The position numbers and the translations under genes were made by a program. Shown here piece after piece: positions 1 through 8,798 of a stretch of 33,867 nucleotides of DNA; the first letter of the stretch is position 1; the number at the start of each line of letters is the position of its first letter. The notes beneath the pieces are model-generated. The model saw only the letters and a list, made by a program, of their open reading frames with translations. It did not search any database and had not been told where the DNA came from. This DNA comes from Rickettsiales bacterium (lineage in GTDB: Bacteria; Pseudomonadota; Alphaproteobacteria; Rickettsiales; SXRF01): the NCBI GenBank assembly GCA_005792635.1, contig SXRF01000100.1, positions 1 to 33,867 of the forward strand, given 5' to 3'.

Positions 1-983
1 ACCGCACCCGCCTGACCCATCGGCTTGAGGTGTCGCAACTGGCGCGGGGGTTGTGTCGCAGCTTGCGGCTGAATGAGGATTTGGCGGAGGCACTCGCCCT
101 TGCTCATGATTTGGGGCATACGCCGTTTGGACATGCTGGCGAGGACGCGCTGGGCGAAGCGATGCAGCCTTATGGTGGCTTTGACCACAACGCCCACACT
201 ATCAAGCTGCTGACGCGGTTGGAGCAAAAATACGCCGAGTTTGACGGACTGAATTTGACATGGGAAACGCTAGAAGGTGTGGCAAAACATAACGGGCCAA
301 TTTTGCATCTGCCCCGCGAAATCGCTGAGTATAACTCGCGGCATGATTTGGAATGTGGAACTTATGCCAGCGCGGAGGCGCAAATTGCCTCGCTTGCCGA
401 TGATATTGCCTATAATAATCACGATATTGACGACGGAATTCGCGCTGGTTTGCTCACCATCTCGCAGCTTGACGAAGTGCCAGAAGTGGCGGAAATTTTT
501 CGCGCTGTGCAGAAGAAATATCCAGCTATAGAGGAAGCGCGGTTGACACATGAAGGCATTCGCCGCCTGATTAACCTGATGGTTACGGATTTGGTGGCGC
601 AAACGCGCATAAATATCGCTGAATATAACATAAAAACTGTGGATGATGTTCGCGCACTCGGCAAGCCGCTGGTGTTTTTTTCGCCGTCAATGCAGGAGAC
701 CAACCGCAAATTGCAAGCCTTCCTCATGCAGAATATGTATCGCCATTATAAGGTGAACCGCATGGCGAGCAAGGCTTCCCGCGTGGTGCGCGAGTTGTTT
801 GATTTTTTTGTGAGTGAGCCAGAATGCTTGCCTGATGCGTGGCGCAAGCAAACGGACGGCGTTAAAACCACAAAAACTGCCGAAGTCGTCGCTGATTTCA
901 TTGCGGGCATGACCGACCGCTTCGCGCTGGACGAATATCGCCGCGTGTTTGATGTGCAGGCGCGAAGCTGGCTGGGGCGGTAA
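1..983 (+). CDS. dgt: Deoxyguanosinetriphosphate triphosphohydrolase-like protein (HD domain), 5' end outside window
   Basis: Frame is open from base 3 (RTRLTHRLEVSQLARGLCRSLRLNEDLAEALALAHDLGHTPFGHAGEDAL); RTRLTHxLEV and HDLGHTPFGHAGE are dGTPase/HD motifs. Confidence 0.93.
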   Translation, partial: RTRLTHRLEVSQLARGLCRSLRLNEDLAEALALAHDLGHTPFGHAGEDALGEAMQPYGGFDHNAHTIKLLTRLEQKYAEFDGLNLTWETLEGVAKHNGPILHLPREIAEYNSRHDLECGTYASAEAQIASLADDIAYNNHDIDDGIRAGLLTISQLDEVPEVAEIFRAVQKKYPAIEEARLTHEGIRRLINLMVTDLVAQTRINIAEYNIKTVDDVRALGKPLVFFSPSMQETNRKLQAFLMQNMYRHYKVNRMASKASRVVRELFDFFVSEPECLPDAWRKQTDGVKTTKTAEVVADFIAGMTDRFALDEYRRVFDVQARSWLGR

Positions 984-986
984 AAA

Positions 987-2216
987 ATGACGATAACGCG
1001 CAGGAATTCACATAAAGTTTTGGTGGGTGGCGTATATGTTGGTGGCTATGCGCCTGATGCTGCGCCGATTATGGTGCAATCCATGACCAACACCGACACG
1101 GCGGATATTGCGGGAACTGTGGCGCAAGTTGCGGCACTGGCGCAGGCGGGTTCGGAGGTGGTTCGCATAACTGTGAATAACGAGGCGGCAGCGGCGGCAG
1201 TGCCAGAAATCCGCGCAAGGCTAGACGCGCTGGGCGTTCGCGTGCCGTTGGTTGGCGATTTTCACTATAACGGGCATACGCTGCTGAATAATTTCCCCGA
1301 TATGGCGGTTGCCCTTGCGAAATATCGCATAAATCCCGGAAATGTTGGCTTTGCCGATAAGCATGACACGCAGTTTGGGAGCATGATTGAGGCGGCGATT
1401 AAATATGATAAACCTGTCCGCATTGGCGTTAATTGGGGCAGCCTTGACCAAGCCATGCTAGCGCGGGTGATGGATGAAAATTCTAAACTCAAAGAGCCGC
1501 TGGACGCTGGCGCAGTGGCGCGGGAAGCGTTGGTGCGCTCGGCGGTGGAAAGTGCGCTGGCGGCGGAAAAAATCGGGCTGGCAGCGAACAAAATCATCCT
1601 TTCCTGCAAGGTTAGTCGCGTTCAGGATTTGATATTGGTTTATCGTGAATTGGCGGTTCGCTGCGCCTATCCGCTGCATCTTGGGCTGACCGAGGCGGGC
1701 ATGGGCAGCAAGGGGATTGTGGCTAGCACCGCCGCGCTATCTGTTTTGTTGCAAGAAGGCATTGGCGACACTATCCGCATTTCGCTAACGCCAGAGCCAA
1801 ATGGAGATCGGACACAGGAAGTGCGCGTGGCGCAGGAGATTTTGCAGAGTATGGGGCTTCGCGCCTTCACCCCGCAAGTCACCGCTTGCCCTGGTTGTGG
1901 GCGCACGACCAGCACAGTTTTTCAGGAATTGGCGGATAAAATCCAGAGCTATCTTCGCGCACAAATGCCAATTTGGAAGGGCAAATATAGCGGTGTGGAA
2001 AATATGAATGTCGCGGTTATGGGCTGTATCGTGAACGGGCCGGGGGAAAGCAAACACGCCAATATCGGAATCAGCCTGCCCGGAACGGGCGAAAGCCCCG
2101 CCGCGCCCGTGTTTGTGGATGGCGCGAAAACTGTGACCTTGCGCGGTGCAAAAATTGCCGAGGAATTTCAGGCAATTGTTGAGGAATATGTGCAGCGCAA
2201 ATATGGTGCAAAATAG
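987..2216 (+). CDS. ispG: 4-hydroxy-3-methylbut-2-en-1-yl diphosphate synthase
   Basis: 409 aa; [15 protein letters not shown]-terminus, CPGCGRTT and C-terminal [11 protein letters not shown] typical of IspG/GcpE. Confidence 0.96.
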   Translation: MTITRRNSHKVLVGGVYVGGYAPDAAPIMVQSMTNTDTADIAGTVAQVAALAQAGSEVVRITVNNEAAAAAVPEIRARLDALGVRVPLVGDFHYNGHTLLNNFPDMAVALAKYRINPGNVGFADKHDTQFGSMIEAAIKYDKPVRIGVNWGSLDQAMLARVMDENSKLKEPLDAGAVAREALVRSAVESALAAEKIGLAANKIILSCKVSRVQDLILVYRELAVRCAYPLHLGLTEAGMGSKGIVASTAALSVLLQEGIGDTIRISLTPEPNGDRTQEVRVAQEILQSMGLRAFTPQVTACPGCGRTTSTVFQELADKIQSYLRAQMPIWKGKYSGVENMNVAVMGCIVNGPGESKHANIGISLPGTGESPAAPVFVDGAKTVTLRGAKIAEEFQAIVEEYVQRKYGAK

Positions 2217-2660
2217 ATGTCTTTTTTTGATTTACTGAATATTCCGCCAGAATTTGAGCTAGACATAGCCGCGCTGGAAGTCGCGTATTTCAAGGCGCAG
2301 CGGCAGTTTCACCCCGATCGTTTTGTGGGCAAACCCGCCGCTGAAAAACTGGCGGCAATGCAAAAATCAATGGATATAAATCAGGCTTATGAAACACTGA
2401 AAAACCCGCTGAAACGCGCTGAATATCTGTTGTCATTGCAAGGCATTATGGTCGGAACGAATAGCGACACAGTAAAACCATCAGCGGAAATTTTGATGGA
2501 GGTGATGGAGCTGCGCGAAAATGAGGCGAATGCGGACGAAGTAAAGGAGCTAATAGCCAGCTCCAACGCATTAATCGCCGATTATTTCAAAGCCAAAAAT
2601 TTTGCGGCAATGGCGCAGGAAACCTTGCGCCTTGGTTATTTGCGGAAGATGGTGGAGTAG
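2217..2660 (+). CDS. hscB: Fe-S cluster assembly co-chaperone HscB (J domain)
   Basis: 147 aa; J domain with HPD (QFHPDRF), INQAYETLKNPLKRAEYLL; starts next to the ispG stop. Confidence 0.9.
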   Translation: MSFFDLLNIPPEFELDIAALEVAYFKAQRQFHPDRFVGKPAAEKLAAMQKSMDINQAYETLKNPLKRAEYLLSLQGIMVGTNSDTVKPSAEILMEVMELRENEANADEVKELIASSNALIADYFKAKNFAAMAQETLRLGYLRKMVE

Positions 2661-2667
2661 GGCGGTC

Positions 2668-3132
2668 ATGTATCAAAAAATAATCACCTCACCAATTGGC
2701 AATTTGCAGCTTGTGGCTTCAGACGCGGGGCTGCGGGCGGTGAATTTTGACGGCAAATTCTGGGACAATGCAGAGGAAAAACCGAGCCATCATATCTTGC
2801 TTAAAGCCGAAAAACAGCTTGGCGAATATTTTGCGGGAAAGCGCAAAGAGTTTGAGATAAAGCTGGAAATGCGCGGCACAGTTTTTCAGATAAATGCTTG
2901 GCGGATTTTGCAAAAAATCCCTTACGGAGAAACTGTTTCCTACGGTCAGCAAGCCGCGCAAATTGGCGACAGCAAAAAAGCCCGCCCTATTGGTGTTGCT
3001 AATTCGCGCAACCCAATACCCATTATTGTTCCCTGTCACCGCGTCGTCGGCGCGTCAGGTGCGCTTACTGGCTATGCTGGCGGGCTTGCCATCAAGCAAT
3101 TCTTGTTGGATTTAGAAGCTATAGTAATTTGA
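2668..3132 (+). CDS. ogt: Methylated-DNA--[protein]-cysteine S-methyltransferase
   Basis: Start taken at ATG 2668 (MYQKIITSPIGNLQLVAS); PCHRVVG active site and GYAGGLAIKQFLLDLE. Confidence 0.93.
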   Translation: MYQKIITSPIGNLQLVASDAGLRAVNFDGKFWDNAEEKPSHHILLKAEKQLGEYFAGKRKEFEIKLEMRGTVFQINAWRILQKIPYGETVSYGQQAAQIGDSKKARPIGVANSRNPIPIIVPCHRVVGASGALTGYAGGLAIKQFLLDLEAIVI

Positions 3133-3151
3133 TTTAATAAGCACCAGTTTT

Positions 3152-3236
3152 CGTCATTGCGAAGCGAAGCTGAAGCAATCCAGAAACTATCAACAAGCTG
3201 GATTGCCGCGTCGGCTACGACCTCCTCGCAATGACG
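3152..3236. repeat. Intergenic palindromic element, CGTCATTGCGA...TCGCAATGACG
   Basis: Terminal inverted repeats CGTCATTGCGA (3152-3162) / TCGCAATGACG (3226-3236), with internal GCAATCCAG...CTGGATTGC also inverted. Confidence 0.85.
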
Positions 3237-3257
3237 GGTGGATGGGTAGTAAATCAT

Positions 3258-4799
3258 TTATAGCGGCGGCAGCAAGCCTTCGCTCTCGTTAACCCTTTGC
3301 AATTTGCACAATGCGCTGATGTAGGCAAGGGCGGAGGCGACGACAGTGTCAATATTCGCGCTATTGCCGTTCACGATTTTTCCGTCCTCGGTTTCAAGGC
3401 GAACTGTAACCTCAGCCTGCGCGTCCGTTCCTTGCGTGATGGCGTTCACCTGATAAAGCTTGAGCGTTGCCGTGTGCGGCACAAGGGCGCGGATGGCGTT
3501 AAACGCCGCGTCCACAGGGCCGTTACCCTCCACCGTTACGCGGCGGATTTCGCCATTCACACGCAGGCAAAGCATAGCCGTTTGCGGCCCAACAGTGCCG
3601 CAAGTTATGTGCAGTGATTCCAGCAAAATAGCGTCATCGCGGCGGGATTCGGTGTCCAGCAGCGCGATCAAATCCTCGTCATAAATGTCTTTTTTCTTAT
3701 CCGCCAAGTCTTTGAACCGCGCAAAAGCCTCCTCCAGCGCGTTATCGCCCAGAACAAAGCCCAGCTGCGCGATTTTGTCCTTAAAAGCGTGGCGACCAGA
3801 ATGCTTGCCCATAACCAAGTTTGACTTGGCAAGCCCAACCGATTCAGGGGTCATAATCTCATAAGTTCCCGCGTGTTTCAGCACGCCGTCTTGATGGATG
3901 CCCGACTCATGGGCGAAGGCATTCGCGCCGACAATCGCCTTGTTCACCTGTACCAATGCGCCCGTGATGTTTTGAATAAGGCGCGAGGCGCGGATGATGT
4001 GCGTGCTGTCAATATTGGTTTTGAACGGATACATATCAGCGCGGGTTTTAATCGCCATCACCACTTCTTCAAGCGCGGTGTTGCCCGCCCGTTCGCCGAT
4101 GCCGTTTATGGTGCATTCAATTTGCCGTGCGCCGTGACGGATTGCGGCCAGCGAATTGGCGGTCGCCAAGCCCAAATCATTTTGGCAGTGGGTGGAAAAA
4201 ATCACCTTTTCCGCGCCTTTCGCCTTCTCAATCAAGGTTTTAATCAACAAACCATAGTCATCAGGCGTCGCATAACCCACAGTGTCAGGAATGTTAATAG
4301 TGGTCGCGCCCGATTTTATCGCCATTTCCACCGCTTTGATAAGGAAATCCGTCTCCGTGCGGGTTGCGTCCATCGCGCTCCACTCAACATTATCGGTGAA
4401 TTTGCGGGCGAGGGACACGCTGTCTTTAATCATCTCAAGGCAAGAGTCCTGCCCGATTTTATACTGATATTTCAAATGGATTTCGGAAGTGGACATGAAG
4501 GTATGAATCCGCCCGCGCTTGGCTGGTTTAATCGCCTCCGCCGCGCGTTCAATATCCGCCGATTTCGCCCGCGCCAGCGAGCAAACCACAGCGTTTTTAA
4601 CCTGCCCAGCAATCGCACGCACCGACTCAAAATCGCCATTACTCGCCATGGCAAAACCAGCCTCAATCACATCCACACCCATCGCGTCGAGCGTCTCCGC
4701 TACCATGATTTTTTCCTCTAAATTCATGGACATCCCTGGAGATTGCTCACCATCGCGCAAGGTGGTATCGAAAATGATAATTTGGTCTTGTTTGGTCAT
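3258..4799 (-). CDS. leuA: 2-isopropylmalate synthase
   Basis: 513 aa; [62 protein letters not shown]. Confidence 0.97.
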   Translation of the reverse strand: MTKQDQIIIFDTTLRDGEQSPGMSMNLEEKIMVAETLDAMGVDVIEAGFAMASNGDFESVRAIAGQVKNAVVCSLARAKSADIERAAEAIKPAKRGRIHTFMSTSEIHLKYQYKIGQDSCLEMIKDSVSLARKFTDNVEWSAMDATRTETDFLIKAVEMAIKSGATTINIPDTVGYATPDDYGLLIKTLIEKAKGAEKVIFSTHCQNDLGLATANSLAAIRHGARQIECTINGIGERAGNTALEEVVMAIKTRADMYPFKTNIDSTHIIRASRLIQNITGALVQVNKAIVGANAFAHESGIHQDGVLKHAGTYEIMTPESVGLAKSNLVMGKHSGRHAFKDKIAQLGFVLGDNALEEAFARFKDLADKKKDIYDEDLIALLDTESRRDDAILLESLHITCGTVGPQTAMLCLRVNGEIRRVTVEGNGPVDAAFNAIRALVPHTATLKLYQVNAITQGTDAQAEVTVRLETEDGKIVNGNSANIDTVVASALAYISALCKLQRVNESEGLLPPL

Positions 4800-4834
4800 G
4801 TTTTCTCTAAATTTTTGAAAGTTATTTTTTATTC

Positions 4835-5161
4835 CTAAACCCTATGCTCCTGCACCAGCATATAGGCTTTTAGGACGGAGTTTATGGTTGCTTGGCAGTC
4901 ATCGCCTAGGTTTTTGTAAAATGATATAACGTCGTTGTCTAGTGCCATGCCGACTAATTTTTTTGAAGAATCAGCAAATATAACATTATTCCAAAAGCTA
5001 TCATTGCTAAAATTCACATCATCCGTGGCTGCGATTTTATCCGCTTCGGATTGACTCATGCTCTGCAAATATCCCCAATTCGTGCCAGTATTCCCAGCCT
5101 CACGAAGTTTTCGCAATTCTTCAGGCGTATAGCGTTTTATAGATTCGTTCTTCTCTGACAT
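4835..5161 (-). CDS. brnA: BrnA-like antitoxin
   Basis: 108 aa; C-terminal RHH-like VGMALDNDVISFYKNLGDDCQATINSVLKAYM; overlaps the upstream BrnT-like ORF by 41 nt. Confidence 0.82.
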   Translation of the reverse strand: MSEKNESIKRYTPEELRKLREAGNTGTNWGYLQSMSQSEADKIAATDDVNFSNDSFWNNVIFADSSKKLVGMALDNDVISFYKNLGDDCQATINSVLKAYMLVQEHRV

Positions 5162-5438
5162 GCGCCCTCCGTGCGGTTATAATGCGTATATTTTCGGCTC
5201 TTATTGTGTATATTACAGCAAATAATTTATTTTTCAACAGCCCAACGGTCACAAAACGCTTCTCTGCGGTTTCTGTATTGTGGCTTATATAGGTAAATCT
5301 TGTATATTCTTCAAATAGTTGAGATGCATCTATAAAGCTTATCTGTCTTTTTTCCAATGTTTGTTGGTACTTACCATCGTCCCACTCAAAGCCAGTATAA
5401 GCAGAGTTATCAATAGAATGATTGGAAATAATTAACAT
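5121..5438 (-). CDS. brnT: BrnT-like ribonuclease toxin
   Basis: 105 aa; [30 protein letters not shown]-terminal [16 protein letters not shown] typical of BrnT. Confidence 0.87.
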   Translation of the reverse strand: MLIISNHSIDNSAYTGFEWDDGKYQQTLEKRQISFIDASQLFEEYTRFTYISHNTETAEKRFVTVGLLKNKLFAVIYTIRAENIRIITARRAHVREERIYKTLYA

Positions 5439-5524
5439 TTTTCCTCTAAATTCATGGACATACCCGGAGATTGCTCCCCATCGCGGAGTGTAGTGTCAAA
5501 AATGATGATTTGGTCTTGAGTCAT
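5432..5524 (-). pseudogene. Duplicated leuA 5' fragment (30-codon [33 protein letters not shown])
   Basis: Matches the first 30 codons of intact leuA (4710-4799) except for one missing codon. Its TAA overlaps the brnT start (ATGTTAA). Confidence 0.93.
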
Positions 5525-5612
5525 GGTTTTTCCTCTGTTTGAGGAAGAAAACTAGCGCAAAGACGCACAAATTACAACAGGGAAAAACGGCGTAACTAAC
5601 ATTGCGCAATCA

Positions 5613-5728
5613 TTGTCATACCAGCGGAAGCTGGTATCCAGTCTTTCTTCTGTGCTGGATGCCACATAGCTTATTTTGTAACGATTTTTTTGCAAAAATC
5701 TAACAAAATCTAGCTTCTGGCATGACAA
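5613..5728. repeat. Dispersed palindromic element, GTCATACCAG...CTGGCATGAC family (copy 1)
   Basis: TTGTCATACCAGC...TTCTGGCATGACAA ends; its reverse complement resembles 24233-24346 (shared ATGTGGCATCCAG and ACTGGAT.CCAGC..CGCTGG.ATGACAA). Confidence 0.82.
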
Positions 5729-5840
5729 GAATTATAGTGCGTAAGGTGAGATCGTAAGATTTTACCTTTTCAAGCAGCTCATATTGCCGTATCATCCTGC
5801 AAGAAAAACCAAGAAAAATATCTAGAATTGGGAGAAAACT

Positions 5841-6887
5841 ATGTCAGCCCGTGCAAAATCTAGCAAAAAAATCAACTTGGCTCTGCAAGGTGGCGGGGCG
5901 CATGGGGCTTATACTTGGGGCGTTTTGGACAGGTTGCTTGAGGAGGAAAAACTCACCATAGAAGGCATCAGCGGCACGAGTGCGGGAGCGATGAACGCTG
6001 CTATGCTGGTTAATGGCTTTGTGCAGGGCGGAAATATTGGCGCGAAGGAGATGCTGGAGACCTTCTGGCGGCGGGTTAGTGATGTTGGCGCGTTCAGCCC
6101 GATGCACAAAAACCCGCTGGAAAGGATGCTAACGGGCTGGAATCTGGATATGTCGCCGACCTATCACATGATGGATTTTCTAAGCCGTACCTTTTCGCCC
6201 TATCAGCTAAACCCGCTGGGAATTAACCCGATGTCAGCGATTATTGACGAATTGTTGGACGCAGAAGCGGTTAATAATTGCTGTATTATCAAGCTGTTTA
6301 TCGCGGCGACGCATGTGGCAAGCGGGCAAGCGCGAGTTTTCCATTGTCATGAAATAACCCGCGATGTTCTGCTCGCCTCCGCTTGCATTCCATTTATGTT
6401 TCAAGCGGTGGAAATTGAAGGCGAGGAATATTGGGACGGTGGTTATATGGGCAATCCCGCCATCTGGCCGCTGATTTATAACTGCGCCAGCGAGGATGTG
6501 GTTCTTGTACAGATAAACCCGATCCACCGCGATGCTGTTCCGCGCTCGGCGAATGAAATCATCAATCGCCTGAACGAAATAACCTTTAATTCCAGCCTGA
6601 TTGCCGAGATGCGGGCGATTGATTTTGTTTCTAAATTAATCCACGAGGATAAATTGGAGCATGGAAAATATAAGGATATGCGGATGCACTTAATTTATTC
6701 CGCAGACGAAATGAAACATTTGAACGCTTCCAGCAAATCAAACGCGGACTTGGATTTTTTCCTGCATCTAAAAGAAATTGGGCGCACGGCGGCGGATGAT
6801 TGGCTTAAACAAAACTGGGCGCATATCGGCGAAAAATCCACGCTAGATATTCGTGATAAATTCCTTTCCACAAAACCAAAAAAGTAA
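5841..6887 (+). CDS. Patatin-like phospholipase family protein
   Basis: 348 aa; oxyanion GGGAHGAY, nucleophile elbow GTSAG, catalytic DGG. Confidence 0.93.
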   Translation: MSARAKSSKKINLALQGGGAHGAYTWGVLDRLLEEEKLTIEGISGTSAGAMNAAMLVNGFVQGGNIGAKEMLETFWRRVSDVGAFSPMHKNPLERMLTGWNLDMSPTYHMMDFLSRTFSPYQLNPLGINPMSAIIDELLDAEAVNNCCIIKLFIAATHVASGQARVFHCHEITRDVLLASACIPFMFQAVEIEGEEYWDGGYMGNPAIWPLIYNCASEDVVLVQINPIHRDAVPRSANEIINRLNEITFNSSLIAEMRAIDFVSKLIHEDKLEHGKYKDMRMHLIYSADEMKHLNASSKSNADLDFFLHLKEIGRTAADDWLKQNWAHIGEKSTLDIRDKFLSTKPKK

Positions 6888-6890
6888 CCA

Positions 6891-7760
6891 ATGCAACCAA
6901 AACTACCACCACTTAAAGAAGTAATTGCAAGGCACGGGCTTGGTGCGCGTAAGTCACTCGGGCAGCATTTTTTGCTGGACGAGGGGGTGACGGCGGAAAT
7001 TGCACGATATGCTGGCGATCTTTCTGGTTATAATGTGGTTGAAATCGGCTCAGGGCCGGGTGGGCTTACCCGTGCAATTTTGAACGCAGGCGCGAAAAGC
7101 CTGACTGTAGTGGAAAAGGACGACCGCGCAATTGCTATCATGCAAGAGCTGGCTGCTGCTTATGGCGCAAATGCTGGAAATTGCCGCCTTCAGGTAATTC
7201 ATGATGACGCGCTGAAAATAAATCTGCTGGAGGCAGTGCCGCACCCGCGCAAAATCATCGCCAACCTGCCATATAATATCGGAACGCAGCTTTTGCTAAA
7301 CTGGCTGGATGATGTTTATACGCACGGCGCGGAGGCCTATACCTCTCTCACCCTCATGTTTCAGGAGGAAGTGGCGCAGCGCATCATTGCCGCGCCTGAC
7401 ACTAGCGATTATGGGCGGTTGTCGGTGATTTGCCAGTTTCTATGCGATTGCCGCTATGATTTTCAGCTTCCGCCCGAAGCTTTCACGCCGCCGCCCAAGG
7501 TGCATTCGGCGGTTATAACGCTAACACCGCGCACGAAACCGCTATTTCCCGTCGCCAAAAAATCGTTGGAAAAAGTCGTTGCCGCTGCTTTTAACCAACG
7601 GCGAAAAATGCTGCGCGGTGGGCTTAAATCGCTCGGTGTTCCCGTGGAGGAATTGCTTGCAAAATCAGGAATAGATGGAACTTTGCGGGCAGAGGTTCTG
7701 ACTATCGACGATTTTTGCCGCTTGACGCAAGTTTATGAACAATTATCATCGCGCACATGA
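6891..7760 (+). CDS. rsmA: 16S rRNA (adenine(1518)-N(6)/adenine(1519)-N(6))-dimethyltransferase
   Basis: 289 aa; [49 protein letters not shown]. Confidence 0.97.
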   Translation: MQPKLPPLKEVIARHGLGARKSLGQHFLLDEGVTAEIARYAGDLSGYNVVEIGSGPGGLTRAILNAGAKSLTVVEKDDRAIAIMQELAAAYGANAGNCRLQVIHDDALKINLLEAVPHPRKIIANLPYNIGTQLLLNWLDDVYTHGAEAYTSLTLMFQEEVAQRIIAAPDTSDYGRLSVICQFLCDCRYDFQLPPEAFTPPPKVHSAVITLTPRTKPLFPVAKKSLEKVVAAAFNQRRKMLRGGLKSLGVPVEELLAKSGIDGTLRAEVLTIDDFCRLTQVYEQLSSRT

Positions 7761-8500
7761 ACCCAATTATTATAATTCCCGCTCGTCTTGCCTCGTCTCG
7801 TTTGCCGAATAAACCTTTGGCGGATATTGGTGGGTTGCCGATGATTGTGCAGGTGATGAAGCGGGCAGTGGCGGCGAATATTGGGCGGGTGGTGGTGGCT
7901 TGTGACGGCGAGGAAATAGCAAGCGCAGTGCGCTCGGCGGGTGGCGAGGCGGTGCTGACTGACGCTGATTTGCCATCAGGCTCAGACCGCATCCATCAAG
8001 CCATCAGCAAAATAGACCCAGAAAAAAAACACGACATTATCATCAATGTACAGGGCGATATGCCTTGCCTTGACCCACAGATTATTTCCGCCGTTTTGTG
8101 CGTTCTTGAAAACCCAGAGGTGGATATTGCTACCCTTGCAGCGGTGATAACTGATGATGCGGAGAAGCTGGATAGCGCAGTTGTTAAAATCGTAATTACT
8201 TCACCGACAACCGACAACCGACAACTGACAACTGGCAAAGCCCTTTACTTCTCGCGCTCTGCCGTCCCACATAACGCCGAAACCTACTACCACCATATCG
8301 GCATCTATGCTTATCGCCGCGCCGCGCTGGAAAAATTTGTAAGCCTTCCGCCAAGCCCATTGGAAATTTGCGAAAAACTTGAGCAACTCCGCGCCATAGA
8401 GGCAGGAATGCGAATTGCCGTTGCTGTTGTTGACACTGTGCCGCTTGGTGTTGACACTGCGGAAGGGCTAGAAAAAGCACGAAAAATTTATAGCACTTGA
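7757..8500 (+). CDS. kdsB: 3-deoxy-manno-octulosonate cytidylyltransferase
   Basis: 247 aa; [62 protein letters not shown]; overlaps the rsmA stop by 4 nt. Confidence 0.95.
   Translation: MNPIIIIPARLASSRLPNKPLADIGGLPMIVQVMKRAVAANIGRVVVACDGEEIASAVRSAGGEAVLTDADLPSGSDRIHQAISKIDPEKKHDIIINVQGDMPCLDPQIISAVLCVLENPEVDIATLAAVITDDAEKLDSAVVKIVITSPTTDNRQLTTGKALYFSRSAVPHNAETYYHHIGIYAYRRAALEKFVSLPPSPLEICEKLEQLRAIEAGMRIAVAVVDTVPLGVDTAEGLEKARKIYST
8204..8231. repeat. Four tandem heptamers C(C/T)GACAA inside kdsB
   Basis: CCGACAA CCGACAA CCGACAA CTGACAA; read in-frame as ...[12 protein letters not shown]... Confidence 0.9.
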
Positions 8501-8653
8501 ATGGGAATAGAGCCACTTTCTTATTGATAAATAAGAAAAAAATATTTTATTGTGAATTCTGCTTGTAAATATGCGTAAAAAATACAAATTTCATATTGAC
8601 TAAACAATACAATATGTCGATATTACGCTTCCTTTTTGGAGATATTCCAGATT

Positions 8654-8728
8654 GACTCCTTCATCTAACGGTTAGGATACCGCCCTTTCACGGCGGGAAT
8701 ACGGGTTCGAATCCCGTAGGAGTCACCA
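8654..8728 (+). tRNA. tRNA-Glu (anticodon TTC), CCA encoded
   Basis: Acceptor GACTCCT/AGGAGTC, anticodon arm CCGCC-CTTTCAC-GGCGG, T arm ACGGG-TTCGAAT-CCCGT, 3' ACCA. Confidence 0.97.
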
Positions 8729-8798
8729 ATAAATTCATTCACGCCATTTCCCCATTTTTCAAAATTAACTTGTTCTTAGCTGGTCATGGGCTTAGATT

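Noticed and set aside
3873-4721. 282-aa plus-strand ORF antisense to leuA
   Set aside because: Wholly inside a clear leuA frame on the other strand; translation shows no family motifs. Antisense open frames like this are common in GC-biased codons.
8196-8516. Minus-strand ORFs over the 3' end of kdsB containing [11 protein letters not shown]
   Set aside because: They are the antisense reading of the heptamer repeat inside kdsB, not genes.
8654-8728. tRNA-Glu as an integration site of a genomic island
   Set aside because: No integrase gene and no second copy of the tRNA 3' end was seen nearby.
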